Shown: positions 7,562 to 15,967, counted from the stretch's first letter. The stretch is 64,000 nt of DNA from Floricoccus tropicus (GCF_001832905.1 NZ_MKIR01000023.1:51149-115148); one strand, 5' to 3'. Program-made: numbers and translations. Notes: generated by a model from the letters alone, not told the origin.

Positions 7562-7989
7562 TCTTGCTCCAAAAGTTCTGGATTCTCGTAAATATTTCCA
7601 ATGACTATAAGATCATCACATTTAGGTGTCCCATTAGTAGTGTCAACAAAATCATCAAAATCGTGAGTATCGTCAAATACATCTTCAATGTAAAAACAAT
7701 AGCAATCATTTTTCACTACTCCGATAAAGGAAAATTCAAAAAAGTTATATGAGACGATATCGCCCTCGTAGATTTCAGCACCATCTTTGTCCTTTAATCC
7801 TGTGTACTGCATAAGCTCTAATTCATCAAGATAAAGTGTTTCCCATCTAGAATCAGGATTTTCGTATAGCCCATCATCGCTCCTATAGAGTTCTATCATT
7901 TTGTCTGTGAAATCAATTGATACCACATCTTCTGATTTGAACATCTCACATTTTTCTTTGCTATATGCTCTAAATTTAATCTCTCTCAT
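7558..7989 (-). CDS. YopX-family phage protein
   Basis: 143 residues from the ATG at 7989, which has GGAGG 6 nt upstream. The N-terminal REIKFRAYSKEK and the central LMQYTGLKDKDGAEIYEGDIV are the hallmarks of the YopX family, named from Bacillus phage SPbeta and widespread in Gram-positive phages. The role is not known. The acidic FDDTHDFDDFVD insertion replaces the shorter loop seen in many members. Confidence 0.85.
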   Translation of the reverse strand: MREIKFRAYSKEKCEMFKSEDVVSIDFTDKMIELYRSDDGLYENPDSRWETLYLDELELMQYTGLKDKDGAEIYEGDIVSYNFFEFSFIGVVKNDCYCFYIEDVFDDTHDFDDFVDTTNGTPKCDDLIVIGNIYENPELLEQE

Positions 7990-8122
7990 CTTCTGCCTCC
8001 AAACGTGCAATCTTCCCATCCATTTCTTTTAGTTCAAATAATGTTTCATCAACTAAGCCGTAATATTCCCAAAGCTTTTCTTGAAGCTCATTTCTTTTGC
8101 TGATTATTTCTTCTCTGGTCAT
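7976..8122 (-). CDS. Small coiled-coil phage protein (48 aa)
   Basis: ATG at 8122 with GGAG 7 nt upstream; it overlaps the upstream gene by 35 nt and the YopX-like gene by 14 nt. The peptide begins MTREEIISKRNELQEKL and is predicted to be one long amphipathic helix. The whole space between its neighbours is otherwise empty, which supports it as a real gene. Function unknown. Confidence 0.55.
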   Translation of the reverse strand: MTREEIISKRNELQEKLWEYYGLVDETLFELKEMDGKIARLEAEDERD

Positions 8123-8348
8123 TTAACTTCTCCAGTTCTGAATATCTAACGAGTACCCTCTTGCCTGCTTTCAAGACTTCGATAAGGTCTTTTTTATGAT
8201 GTTTAGTCACTTCAAGGACTACTGTTTTGTTATATAGCCCAACTACCTTACCAGTAAATTGATATTGTAGTTTCTCAGTTCTTGCATTATATACGTCATT
8301 TAGTTTTACTTCGCTACGACGTACTCCTTGTTTTAAATCGATATTCAT
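8088..8348 (-). CDS. Uncharacterised phage protein (86 aa)
   Basis: A basic, beta-rich protein (YQFTGKVVGLYNKTVVLEV) with a lysine/glutamine-rich helical tail. GGAGA lies 7 nt before the ATG and the gene overlaps its upstream neighbour by 4 nt. The beta-barrel-like centre could bind nucleic acid, but no family is recognised. Confidence 0.55.
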   Translation of the reverse strand: MNIDLKQGVRRSEVKLNDVYNARTEKLQYQFTGKVVGLYNKTVVLEVTKHHKKDLIEVLKAGKRVLVRYSELEKLNDQRRNNQQKK

Positions 8349-8539
8349 TTAATATTCTCCAATAAATTAACAAAATCATCTGAAAGCATTGATAGCTCTA
8401 TCGCTTTACTTCTGTAACATTTCAAGTTTTCGATCATCGCTGCTATTGCATTTTTTGTTAACTTTCCTTGATTTCTCTTATCTTTGTAGTAGTTGTATTC
8501 ATTACCTAAGTCGTTAATTATTTCTGCAACTTCATTCAT
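8345..8539 (-). CDS. Uncharacterised helical phage protein (64 aa)
   Basis: A small all-helical protein (NEVAEIINDLGNEYNYYKDK) just downstream of the replication initiator gene. GAGGT lies 7 nt before the ATG. I recognise no domain. Confidence 0.55.
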   Translation of the reverse strand: MNEVAEIINDLGNEYNYYKDKRNQGKLTKNAIAAMIENLKCYRSKAIELSMLSDDFVNLLENIK

Positions 8540-8556
8540 TCATCTACCTCAACTTT

Positions 8557-9549
8557 CTAGAAAGATATGCTCTCATATTCTAATTGCTCCTCAGAAGTTA
8601 GTCCTTCGTTCTTCATTTTCACAGATAGTTGTTGGTATCGCTGCATTTTAGCAAGCTCGGCCATCTCTTCTTCTGTAGGTTCACGTTCTTCTTTTGGCTT
8701 ATCATTATGCCAATCTGGAACTTTAGCACTTGATTTAGTATTATCTTGAGTCTTAGGACTCATTCTTCTTTGGAATTCTTCATCTTGAATCCTTACTTGA
8801 TCAAGAGTAGTAATATTACTATTAGCCCAACTCTTTAAAATAGCTTGGGCATATGAGTAACGAGCACCTTTCAGCACAGCCCTTGTCATCGCTTCAATAA
8901 TTAATTCATGACCATAGTCTGTAAAGTCGAATCTTAGAGTCTCCATTACCACAGGTTGAATGTTTCCAAAGTTTTGAGTATAGAATTGAATGAGTTTTTG
9001 GAAGTTGTCAGGATTTTCTTTTTCTTCTTCTAACTCTATTTCTATATCTTTATCTATTTCTTTATCTATTTCTTTATCTATATCTATATCTATATCTGTT
9101 GCGTTACCTTGCGTTACTTCACCGTTACCAGTAACGTTACTAGTAACGTTACCTAACGTTAGTTGTTTTTGTCTTTCTTTGAATTTTGCTTGTCTAATTC
9201 TGTTTTGTTCTCTAACTTTATCCATTCCTTCGACAGCTTGGTATTTTTCCCAATTTTTAACGAAAATTATGTCATCATAAGTTTTTATCATTGAATATTT
9301 TTCAAGTGTGATAATCGCGAACTTTACAAATTCAACTGTAAAATCAAAGTCTGCTGCTAAATCTTCTACTTCATAAGGTAAAGTGTCAGTCATAAAAAGA
9401 CCTCCACTTTTATTGCTTTCACCTGCTCTAGCTAATAAGAAAACCCAAAACAAAATAACTTTATCGCCGTCAGGTAATTTTCTAATTCGTTTGATTTTCT
9501 TATTATCCGGTAGGTTAGTTGCTAATTTTATCCAACTAATTTCTGCCAT
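8557..9549 (-). CDS. Phage replisome organizer with DnaD-type C-terminal domain
   Basis: 330 residues. Residues 1-120 are the N-terminal winged-helix domain of phage replisome organizers (EISWIKLATNLPDNKKIKRI). After a linker, residues about 185-260 form a DnaD-like domain (YTQNFGNIQPVVMETL to YAQAILKSWAN). These proteins open the phage origin and recruit the host helicase. The linker region encodes a low-complexity IDIDKEIDKE stretch from hexanucleotide repeats, next to the CGTTAC iterons, so the gene probably contains its own origin. No phage helicase or polymerase is present, so host replication proteins are presumably used. Confidence 0.85.
   Translation of the reverse strand: MAEISWIKLATNLPDNKKIKRIRKLPDGDKVILFWVFLLARAGESNKSGGLFMTDTLPYEVEDLAADFDFTVEFVKFAIITLEKYSMIKTYDDIIFVKNWEKYQAVEGMDKVREQNRIRQAKFKERQKQLTLGNVTSNVTGNGEVTQGNATDIDIDIDKEIDKEIDKDIEIELEEEKENPDNFQKLIQFYTQNFGNIQPVVMETLRFDFTDYGHELIIEAMTRAVLKGARYSYAQAILKSWANSNITTLDQVRIQDEEFQRRMSPKTQDNTKSSAKVPDWHNDKPKEEREPTEEEMAELAKMQRYQQLSVKMKNEGLTSEEQLEYESISF
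9102..9162. other. Iteron cluster, probable phage replication origin inside the initiator gene
   Basis: CGTTAC occurs at 9102, 9112, 9123, 9135 and 9147, with a sixth variant CGTTAG at 9157; spacing is 10-12 bp, about one helical turn. The two copies at 9131-9152 lie in perfect palindromes (GTAACGTTAC). An AT-rich hexamer tract at 9036-9098 flanks it and could serve as the unwinding region. Origins within the initiator gene are well known in lambdoid and lactococcal phages. Confidence 0.6.
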
Positions 9550-9561
9550 TACTCTCTCCTG

Positions 9562-9993
9562 TTAAAACGGTAAATCATAATCATCAATATTGACGGGACT
9601 GCCACCACCGAATGGATCGTTTTCACTTGATTGTTGCGTAGTTCGCTGACTTTGAGTCCCTTCTCTTGTCGAGCGACTTTCCATGAAGGTAACATTGTCA
9701 GCTACTACTTCAGTTATATAAACACGTTGTCCTTGTTGATTTTCATAATTACGAGTCTGAATACGTCCTGTAACTCCAAGAAGATTACCTCTCTTAGCAC
9801 CGAAACGAGCTAAGAACTCTGCCGTTTGTCTCCAAGCTACTACTTGAACAAAATCAGCATCATATTCACCATTTTGGTTTTTAAAATTACGAGTTATTGC
9901 CAATGTAAAACTTGTATTTGATTGACCACTGGCAGTTTGTTTAATCTCAATATCTTTTGTTAGTCGGCCAACTATTACTACATTATTTATCAT
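9562..9993 (-). CDS. ssb: Single-stranded DNA-binding protein
   Basis: 143 residues. The OB-fold is clear from [19 protein letters not shown], the [15 protein letters not shown] segment and VEVVADNV-like strand. A glutamine/serine linker leads to an acidic C-terminal tail ending DDYDLPF, the docking motif for partner proteins such as PriA and RecO. The ATG at 9993 has GAGG 7 nt upstream; an ATG four codons earlier lacks a site. It overlaps the DUF1351 gene by 11 nt and is part of the replication-recombination block. Confidence 0.95.
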   Translation of the reverse strand: MINNVVIVGRLTKDIEIKQTASGQSNTSFTLAITRNFKNQNGEYDADFVQVVAWRQTAEFLARFGAKRGNLLGVTGRIQTRNYENQQGQRVYITEVVADNVTFMESRSTREGTQSQRTTQQSSENDPFGGGSPVNIDDYDLPF

Positions 9994-10966
9994 TGTTTGC
10001 CTCATTCCATTCTTTCACAGTTCCAAAGAATAAAGCCTCATGTTCAATATCATATGCTTCCAAGAAACTTTTCAGCATCGATTGTTGTTGGCTATTTTCA
10101 AGCGTTATTTTGAGGTTAAGAATTGCTGGAAATTCATCAGTACTTTCTGCTTCATATGGCACTGGAACAACTAAATCAGTTTCATTCATTCCAAAATCTT
10201 CAGCTAACTTTCTGTCTTCATAATCCTGGGCTTGTTGTTTAAGCTCTGCCAGTCTTTGTTCTTCTCTCGCCTTAGTTTCTTCAACGTCTTTGGTCATAAT
10301 TTGCAATATTTCAGATATTTCCTTATCTTGGTCTATCATGTAGAGATAAGGAGTTGGGCTTGTACCAATAGCTATCGCTTGTGTACTAATTGCATCCTCT
10401 ATATTTTTTCTACGTCTAAGTTCATCAGCTTTATTTTGAACTGCTTCAGTAATTTCTTTTTTAAGTTTTGACGTTTCTTCAAAGTTGTTTTTGAAATATG
10501 CTGCATTAAGCCATTTAGGATTCATTTCAATTAAATTTGGATCAACTTCTTTTTCATTTGCACTTGCAGTTACAAGGATATTAATCACATCTTGTCTTTG
10601 ATTTTTAATATTTTCATCAACTTCTTGTATCTGCTTTTTCATATCTTCATGAATATTGTCGAGTGGTTCAAGTAATGTTTTTAAATCTTTTTCAAACTTA
10701 TCTAATGGCTTGTTAAATTCCTTTTTCACTTTTTTTCTTTCATCGTCAAATGCAATTAGAACTTTATTGATTTTAGCTTTCTCATCTCTATCCTCTTTGA
10801 GAGTTTCTAAAGTAACTTCATAACCATCATAATGTTCTTTCATCTCTTCCATTTTGCCTGCAATAGCTTCTGCTTGTGCTATTGTCAGAATTGAGGGAGT
10901 ATAATCAATATTTACATCTGATACATCTATACTTGGAACTGCACTATTTGTCACATCTTTAACCAT
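9983..10966 (-). CDS. DUF1351-family phage recombination-module protein
   Basis: 327 residues, mostly long helices ([29 protein letters not shown]) typical of DUF1351. In many Gram-positive phages it sits next to ERF or RecT-type annealing proteins and SSB, exactly as here, so a role supporting strand annealing or end protection is likely, though no activity is established. AAGGAGA lies 8 nt before the ATG. Confidence 0.8.
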   Translation of the reverse strand: MVKDVTNSAVPSIDVSDVNIDYTPSILTIAQAEAIAGKMEEMKEHYDGYEVTLETLKEDRDEKAKINKVLIAFDDERKKVKKEFNKPLDKFEKDLKTLLEPLDNIHEDMKKQIQEVDENIKNQRQDVINILVTASANEKEVDPNLIEMNPKWLNAAYFKNNFEETSKLKKEITEAVQNKADELRRRKNIEDAISTQAIAIGTSPTPYLYMIDQDKEISEILQIMTKDVEETKAREEQRLAELKQQAQDYEDRKLAEDFGMNETDLVVPVPYEAESTDEFPAILNLKITLENSQQQSMLKSFLEAYDIEHEALFFGTVKEWNEANNDK

Positions 10967-10981
10967 TTTTATATTCTCCTT

Positions 10982-11881
10982 TTAGAACTTTCTTTTGTTT
11001 TCTTGTTGAGGTTTATCTTCTTGTTTTCTACCATAAGCATTGATAAGTACTTCTAATTCTGCTTTAAACCCTTTATATGTTTGATCCGTCTTTTTCAAAA
11101 AGCTATTAACTTCTTCTTTTGATAATCCAGTAACAGCAATGACTTCAGCTCTTAGCTTGCTTATTTCTTGTGCCTCAGCTCGTCTTTTTGCTTGCTCTTC
11201 TTCACTTATTTCCTCTTCCTGGTTCTCTTCTTCAGAAACTTGTTCATCTATTTTTTTTGAGTTGTTAGATTCTACAGGTTCTTGACCAGTTTGAGATAGT
11301 TCAATAAGAACTTTTTCAAGTGAATTGTAATCTTTTGGCGCATCATCTAGCTTGTTTTTAATAAAATCAGTTGCAAAGCCTCTATCTTGCAATTTCTTGA
11401 CTAGGCTCTTGATTCTAGCCGTATCGTATTCCGAAAGACCATACAAAGTTTGTTCGCTTTGTTGTAGTGATTTATCAATGCTATTTCCGTTTGCTTGCTC
11501 TCCGTCATCATCAATTTCACTAGCTATACCAAAGGCCATTGACAAGCTATAACGCCTTGCATAAGTCAATGCACTTCCTAAGGCTTGAGCTTTGTTAGTC
11601 CTCTTGTTTTCTAAACCATCAGCAATTAAACTACCCTCGATTTCAAGTGTTTGATCATACCCATTCATTACAGTCATCATTACATTTTCTTTTGGGTAGT
11701 TATACCAGTATATTTTGGCTTGTGCTTCACTTATAGCCTCATTGATACTTGCTATAACATCATCCAAGGTTACATAATTACTACTAAAGACTGGATTTTT
11801 ACCAGACTTTTTAGGTTGCTTTATTGTTTTCTGCACGCTTGATAAAGCTTCATATAGATTGCTATATTTCTTTTCTTCCAT
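10982..11881 (-). CDS. erf: ERF-family single-strand annealing protein
   Basis: 299 residues. The N-terminal 150 residues carry the ERF signature: YEALSSVQKTIKQPKKSGKN, SSNYVTLDDVIASI and the region QALGSALTYARRYSLSMAFGI. The C-terminal third is a charged coiled-coil-like extension. Members anneal complementary single strands during phage recombination. Gene order ERF, DUF1351, SSB supports the assignment. GGAGAAG lies 7 nt before the ATG. Confidence 0.9.
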   Translation of the reverse strand: MEEKKYSNLYEALSSVQKTIKQPKKSGKNPVFSSNYVTLDDVIASINEAISEAQAKIYWYNYPKENVMMTVMNGYDQTLEIEGSLIADGLENKRTNKAQALGSALTYARRYSLSMAFGIASEIDDDGEQANGNSIDKSLQQSEQTLYGLSEYDTARIKSLVKKLQDRGFATDFIKNKLDDAPKDYNSLEKVLIELSQTGQEPVESNNSKKIDEQVSEEENQEEEISEEEQAKRRAEAQEISKLRAEVIAVTGLSKEEVNSFLKKTDQTYKGFKAELEVLINAYGRKQEDKPQQENKRKF

Positions 11882-11892
11882 TGTCTCTTCTC

Positions 11893-12123
11893 CTAAAATG
11901 TTAAATCTCCATACTTTTCTTCAAGCATTTTACAAACACGTTTGTAAAACTTATAGAATCCGTTGTTTTCATAGTTTATATTGTCTACATTGGTTTCAAA
12001 TAACGTACTGTAGATAGATAATGTTTCTTCCCAATCATCTATACTTAAGTTAGAAATATCCTGTTCAATTGCCGCATAAGCTACATTGTAATTTGCTACT
12101 AATTGTTCTTCTGTTAATTCCAT
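11893..12123 (-). CDS. Uncharacterised acidic phage protein (76 aa)
   Basis: An acidic helical protein (LTEEQLVANYNVAYAAIEQDI) with a GGAGGGG site before the ATG. It precedes the ERF gene and may be expressed with it. I recognise no domain. Confidence 0.55.
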   Translation of the reverse strand: MELTEEQLVANYNVAYAAIEQDISNLSIDDWEETLSIYSTLFETNVDNINYENNGFYKFYKRVCKMLEEKYGDLTF

Positions 12124-12315
12124 TTACCCCTCCAGCTTGTGCAAGAAGAATAAAGTTATCACCATAGTGACAAATACTATAAACAGACCAATTGCGGTAA
12201 TTAAAATTGCCCATTTAAAGCCACCTCTCACGCCTTTAACCTTAAAGGCATATAAATATATCAATATCAATAAAGTAAGCACTAGAGCTAGTAAATTGAC
12301 CACTGTATTATCCAT
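12124..12315 (-). CDS. Small two-helix membrane protein (63 aa)
   Basis: Two transmembrane stretches, NLLALVLTLLILIYLYAF and WAILITAIGLFIVFVTMVITLFF, joined by a glycine-rich basic loop (KVKGVRGGF). AGGAGG lies 7 nt before the ATG, and the start overlaps the stop of the PcfJ-like gene. The function is unknown; it is distinct from a holin by its position in the early operon. Confidence 0.6.
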   Translation of the reverse strand: MDNTVVNLLALVLTLLILIYLYAFKVKGVRGGFKWAILITAIGLFIVFVTMVITLFFLHKLEG

Positions 12316-13661
12316 TAAGCTACCTCCTTGTGCTTAACCTTTTTAGATTTCTGTTGAATTAGTTCAACCCATTCATCTACAACTTCTTTTAATTTTTGAC
12401 TAGGTGCTTTATTATATTCACCTCTTATTTGAATTAATTTTCCTCTTTTATATTCCAATGTGTAGAAGGGTACATTAGGTTTAGATTTTTCTCTTATAAA
12501 GACTATTGTTGTCTCTCCCTCTGCATGACGTTCAATATAAGTTCCTACACAATGCTTTAATGTCTTACCTTCATTTATCAACTCTTGAGAATTACCAGGT
12601 AGCCTAAATATGTAACCATCCAATTCCATTTCATAGAACTTTCTATCTTGAATTTGCTGTGAAAATAACATCCTTCGTTCTTCCTGGACCTTAGCATTAA
12701 AAATCTTTACTGCTTTGTCATGATCTACTTTTAGATTTTTAGGTAATATTAGACTTTTTGAATTTGCTTCTATATCTAATTTTTTTAGTAAATTCCTGTA
12801 ATCGTCATAGTAGTTAAAATTACAGTTTTGCTTAACTAAATAATTTTGAAATTTTAGTAGACCTACTTCTTTCGGAATACTGTTTAAATCATCTTTACTT
12901 AAATGTTTTTCAACACCAGGAACAAACTTAATTCCACGTTTTTCAATCTCAGCTTTTAAAAGACAATCATTATAATTTCGCTTGGAATTCTTTAAAAACT
13001 GTTTATTTCTTTTCAAAAAGTTCATAGTAATACTTCTCATATCACAGTTATGCTCAATAATATCTCTAGCAATTATTTCAGCACCAATTTTTTGAGCGTA
13101 TTCAATCTCTTTGCGATATTTATATAAGTTGTGTAGATTTTCATAGTCCGAATGTTCAATTTGTAGATATTTTAATTCTGATATTCTAAATATTCTTTCA
13201 ATCCAATCATTCTCGTATACATATGGCCACGCTACTGTAAAACCATTTGATAATGAAGCTTTATTGAAATTATAGATTTTCCCTCCAATAATATTTCCAT
13301 AGTAATTATTGTGTAGACCGACCTTTATAAATTCACCATTTGAGAGATACTCCAGATTGAGAAGTTCCTTATCGAATTTTTGTTTTCCATCTTCAAATCT
13401 TGAAAAAATTCTGTAGGTCTGAATTTCTATACGTTTTGAGGTACTTAAAATAATAATGAAGAATTCAGATCTGTCATAAAACGATAATTTTGAATTTTTG
13501 GTTAATCTCTTTTTGACTACATGTTCATGCTTTCTTTCTGATCCAACTATAGTTTCATTTTTATTGGACCAAATATAAGTTGGAAAGCATGAGTAACACC
13601 ATTCAAAGAATTTTTTCGGTGGTTTTAAACACGTATCTATATAATCTTGTGCAGTTTTCAT
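12315..13661 (-). CDS. PcfJ-like phage protein
   Basis: 448 residues. The C-terminal about 100 residues hold the PcfJ signature: LPGNSQELINEGKTLKHCVG, then ERHAEGETTIVFIREK and YTLEYKRGKLIQIRGEYN. The N-terminal part is rich in aromatic and basic residues. The family is named from the pCF10 conjugative plasmid and occurs in many phages next to PcfK-like proteins, as here; its function is not established. GGGGG lies 8 nt before the ATG. Confidence 0.8.
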   Translation of the reverse strand: MKTAQDYIDTCLKPPKKFFEWCYSCFPTYIWSNKNETIVGSERKHEHVVKKRLTKNSKLSFYDRSEFFIIILSTSKRIEIQTYRIFSRFEDGKQKFDKELLNLEYLSNGEFIKVGLHNNYYGNIIGGKIYNFNKASLSNGFTVAWPYVYENDWIERIFRISELKYLQIEHSDYENLHNLYKYRKEIEYAQKIGAEIIARDIIEHNCDMRSITMNFLKRNKQFLKNSKRNYNDCLLKAEIEKRGIKFVPGVEKHLSKDDLNSIPKEVGLLKFQNYLVKQNCNFNYYDDYRNLLKKLDIEANSKSLILPKNLKVDHDKAVKIFNAKVQEERRMLFSQQIQDRKFYEMELDGYIFRLPGNSQELINEGKTLKHCVGTYIERHAEGETTIVFIREKSKPNVPFYTLEYKRGKLIQIRGEYNKAPSQKLKEVVDEWVELIQQKSKKVKHKEVA

Positions 13662-13672
13662 GTAAACACCCC

Positions 13673-14098
13673 CTAATCTAAGAAATCAAATATTGTCATT
13701 TGACCAGATTCTTCTTTGGATTTCTTTTTAGTAGGTTTAGGCTTATGATTAACTACTTTCAAAATTTCATCTGGCAATGGTTCTGATTTTTTCGGAGTTG
13801 GTATCTTTTTAACCGGCATGTCGACTACAATTTTATCTGATGCGTAGTACTCTTTTACCCATGAAAATACGTCATCATCTTCAATAAATATGCTTCCATT
13901 TACGGCTAGTTCCCTAGCCTTAGAAGTTATAAATTCATATGCTTCATTTAATGTCTTTCCCTTTTTCAGAATTCCATTAAATAGTTCTTCATCTTCTTGA
14001 TAACAAATCCAATTATGAATTCTATGTATTTGTGGGGTAGTTTTATCAGTTATTTCTTCAAGCATCTTTGCTAGTGCTTTATCTTTTGTAGCTGTCAT
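13673..14098 (-). CDS. PcfK-like phage protein
   Basis: 141 residues from the ATG at 14098, which has GGAGGG 6 nt upstream; a TTG two codons earlier is less likely. It pairs with the adjacent PcfJ-like gene. The N-terminal helical part (MLEEITDKTTPQIHRIHNWICYQ) and proline/lysine-rich linker end in a C-terminal GQMTIFDFL, an element seen in PcfK-like proteins that also resembles a sliding-clamp-binding peptide. That clamp contact is inference. Confidence 0.65.
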   Translation of the reverse strand: MTATKDKALAKMLEEITDKTTPQIHRIHNWICYQEDEELFNGILKKGKTLNEAYEFITSKARELAVNGSIFIEDDDVFSWVKEYYASDKIVVDMPVKKIPTPKKSEPLPDEILKVVNHKPKPTKKKSKEESGQMTIFDFLD

Positions 14099-14229
14099 TT
14101 CCAACCCTCCACAATTTCATGTTGTAGATATGCGTTATCAATAGTGAAAAAAATTCCATTTAACTTTTTCTTAATTTGAACAATTTCATCTGTTTCTTTG
14201 ATACATACTTCTATTTTTTTCTTCTGCAT
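14095..14229 (-). CDS. Small phage protein (44 aa)
   Basis: Starts MQKKKIEVCIKETDEIVQIK at 14229 with AAGGAT about 9 nt upstream, and its stop overlaps the start of the PcfK-like gene (ATGA). The pattern of alternating charged and hydrophobic residues suggests a small beta-hairpin plus helix. No family recognised. Confidence 0.5.
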   Translation of the reverse strand: MQKKKIEVCIKETDEIVQIKKKLNGIFFTIDNAYLQHEIVEGWK

Positions 14230-14264
14230 GTTATACTATCCTTATAAATCTTTTTCAATGTCGC

Positions 14265-14405
14265 TTATGGTTGTAGCCTAGCGACTTTTTTTATGCGCTT
14301 TTTTCTTTCGTTATCTTCTCGTCTACTTACTTGCAAGTATGAAAAGAACATTGCAAATAAGAAGAAGACTGTTAACACTAATAATGTTCCTAAAAATTCA
14401 CTCAT
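14265..14405 (-). CDS. Small membrane protein with basic tail (46 aa)
   Basis: The ATG at 14405 has AAGGAG 7 nt upstream. Residues 5-24 form a transmembrane helix (LGTLLVLTVFFLFAMFFSYL) followed by a strongly basic cytoplasmic tail (SRREDNERKKRIKK). On the opposite strand its last codons form a hairpin with a T tract (GTCGCT/AGCGAC followed by seven T at 14262-14287). Function unknown. Confidence 0.55.
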   Translation of the reverse strand: MSEFLGTLLVLTVFFLFAMFFSYLQVSRREDNERKKRIKKVARLQP

Positions 14406-14416
14406 TCTTTTCTCCT

Positions 14417-14761
14417 TTACATCCAGTTTTGCAAATCATTATTTACAAAATCAATCATTTGTTTTCTCTTAAATCTATATCCATCATTTTGATAACGAGG
14501 AAATCTAACAAAACCTTTTTCATTATTATTTGACATGTCAAATTGTTCTAAAAAATTGGGGTCTTTAAATAAATTATTCTTTATCCATGTCTTTTCCCTT
14601 GCGCATAGCTTTTCAAATTCATCCATTTTAGCGTAGCCATTGCTTTCTGCTTGGTCTGCTTTATCAATAAGTTCTTCTAGTTCTACTTTATTAATTAGAA
14701 TCATGTCATCAGGAATGCTTATTGAAACTTCAGCTTTAATTAATTGTTGAAAACTTTTCAT
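14417..14761 (-). CDS. DUF771-type phage protein
   Basis: 114 residues. The region KLCAREKTWIKNNLFKDPNFL matches the DUF771 helix-turn-helix-like core found just downstream of antirepressor genes in streptococcal and lactococcal phages. It probably binds DNA as an early regulator or excision-related factor, but no function is established. The preceding GGGAG is about 14 nt from the ATG, a weak initiation context. Confidence 0.65.
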   Translation of the reverse strand: MKSFQQLIKAEVSISIPDDMILINKVELEELIDKADQAESNGYAKMDEFEKLCAREKTWIKNNLFKDPNFLEQFDMSNNNEKGFVRFPRYQNDGYRFKRKQMIDFVNNDLQNWM

Positions 14762-14768
14762 ACTTCAT

Positions 14769-15479
14769 TTAGTCTCCCAATTCTTTTAGTTTTGCATTTG
14801 TTACAGATGAAGGCTCCCAGCTTCTTATGAAATCAAGAACACTTTCAAAGTCTTTGTCTTTTATACGACCACGATTTGGAGCATTGAAGACTTGTTTTAT
14901 ACTTGAATTTAAGTCAGTGAATAGTAATCGTCTTGCTTCAAGTCCTAAGTGTCGTTCAGAAATTATTTTATGAACTTTCTTTGAAACATTTCTTCCAATT
15001 GTTCCGTAATCTTCTGTGGTAATGGATTTATTTTCTTCAATTTCAGTAAGTCGAGTATCAATCATATCTACTCGTTCGTTTACTTCTTCGTTTGCTGCAA
15101 GAGCTAATTTTGCTAATTCGCGTGGACTAGATGGAACTTCTTTTAAGTCCTGTACTTTAAAGTATGTATCTATTAATTTTTCATACATATTCCATGCTTG
15201 ATCAGTATTCAAAGATTTAGCATGTAAAAAAGCACCATTTTCGGTCCAAAGGTAGAGTTTATTAATATTTTTCGCGAGTCGTAAATTTGGGGATTCGCTT
15301 GAAAATTTTTTTAAATCTTCCCCTTCAAGTACAATGTAATGTTTTCCTTCTTCATATCTTTCCTTATTGTTATTAAAATTTTTGCTAATTAATTTACTTT
15401 TTGCTCCATATCCTTCAGCAAGTTGTTGCGTTGTTAAAACTCTTTTGCTTTGATAAGAAATTACTTTAATACTTTCCAT
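14769..15479 (-). CDS. Phage antirepressor with ORF6N and ORF6C domains
   Basis: 236 residues. Residues 1-95 form an ORF6N domain (VLTTQQLAEGYGAKSKLISKNF and LYLWTENGAFLHAKSLNTDQAWNMYEKLI). The C-terminal about 110 residues fit ORF6C (VSKKVHKIISERHLGLEARR). These proteins counteract the repressor or help start lytic genes. It is the second gene leftward of the switch, after the cro-like gene, and has AGGAAA before the ATG. Confidence 0.85.
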   Translation of the reverse strand: MESIKVISYQSKRVLTTQQLAEGYGAKSKLISKNFNNNKERYEEGKHYIVLEGEDLKKFSSESPNLRLAKNINKLYLWTENGAFLHAKSLNTDQAWNMYEKLIDTYFKVQDLKEVPSSPRELAKLALAANEEVNERVDMIDTRLTEIEENKSITTEDYGTIGRNVSKKVHKIISERHLGLEARRLLFTDLNSSIKQVFNAPNRGRIKDKDFESVLDFIRSWEPSSVTNAKLKELGD

Positions 15480-15495
15480 ATTTTCCTTTCATAAT

Positions 15496-15672
15496 TTAAT
15501 CAATATTGAGTACTTTTTTTATTAGCTCAATCTGTTTCTCTGATGAGCGTTTCCCTTTTAAAATATCTGACAAATATGATTGAGAAATACCAAGGGCTTT
15601 TGCTAGGTCTGCTTGAGTCATATTTTTTTGAACAAGTTCTACTCTTACTTGTACAGCTAAATTGTTTCCCAT
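15496..15672 (-). CDS. cro: Cro-like helix-turn-helix regulator (58 aa)
   Basis: ATG at 15672 with GGAGG 4 nt upstream. The peptide has a typical XRE helix-turn-helix: VQKNMTQADLAKALG then SQSYLSDILKGKR. Its position as the first leftward gene opposite the CI-type repressor marks it as Cro. It would bind the switch operators and repress lysogenic or early transcription. Confidence 0.85.
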   Translation of the reverse strand: MGNNLAVQVRVELVQKNMTQADLAKALGISQSYLSDILKGKRSSEKQIELIKKVLNID

Positions 15673-15736
15673 ACTACCTCCTTTTTTCTTTTAAAATATA
15701 TAAGCTAATTTTTTTCGCTTATTTTCACATTATTTA

Positions 15737-15765
15737 TTGACATATTTATACAAATATTCTACAAT
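15737..15765 (+). promoter_or_regulatory. Rightward promoter of the lysogeny switch
   Basis: TTGACA (15737-15742), a 17-nt spacer and TACAAT (15760-15765) on the plus strand, facing the CI-type gene at 15,968. The -10 overlaps the 9-mer TTCTACAAT, which is repeated exactly in the leftward promoter and is a likely repressor half-site. The predicted leader of about 195 nt runs through the leftward promoter. Confidence 0.65.
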
Positions 15766-15890
15766 TAGGGTATAGAAAAAGCATACATATCTAAAACATT
15801 AATCTATTCAATAGTTTGGCGACTGAGCGAATATAAAATTTATGTTTATTTAAATTATGTGCTACGCTTATTAAATTAGCTTACAAGTAC

Positions 15891-15918
15891 ATTATATACA
15901 TATTTTCTACAATGTCAA
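15891..15918 (-). promoter_or_regulatory. Leftward early promoter of the lysogeny switch
   Basis: On the minus strand TTGACA (15918-15913), a 16-nt spacer and TATAAT (15896-15891), both perfect consensus. It would drive cro and the early operon. The spacer begins with the complement of TTCTACAAT (15905-15913), the same 9-mer as in the opposing promoter. The two promoters therefore face each other across about 130 bp. Confidence 0.7.
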
Positions 15919-15967
15919 TAGTTAGTGTAGCTTTTTCGTATAAATTTCTCAACTAGGAAGGTTCGCA

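Noticed and set aside
9036..9162. Short regular repeats as a CRISPR array
   Set aside because: Units are 6 and 10-12 bp with no spacers, lie in frame inside the initiator gene and fit iterons and a microsatellite.
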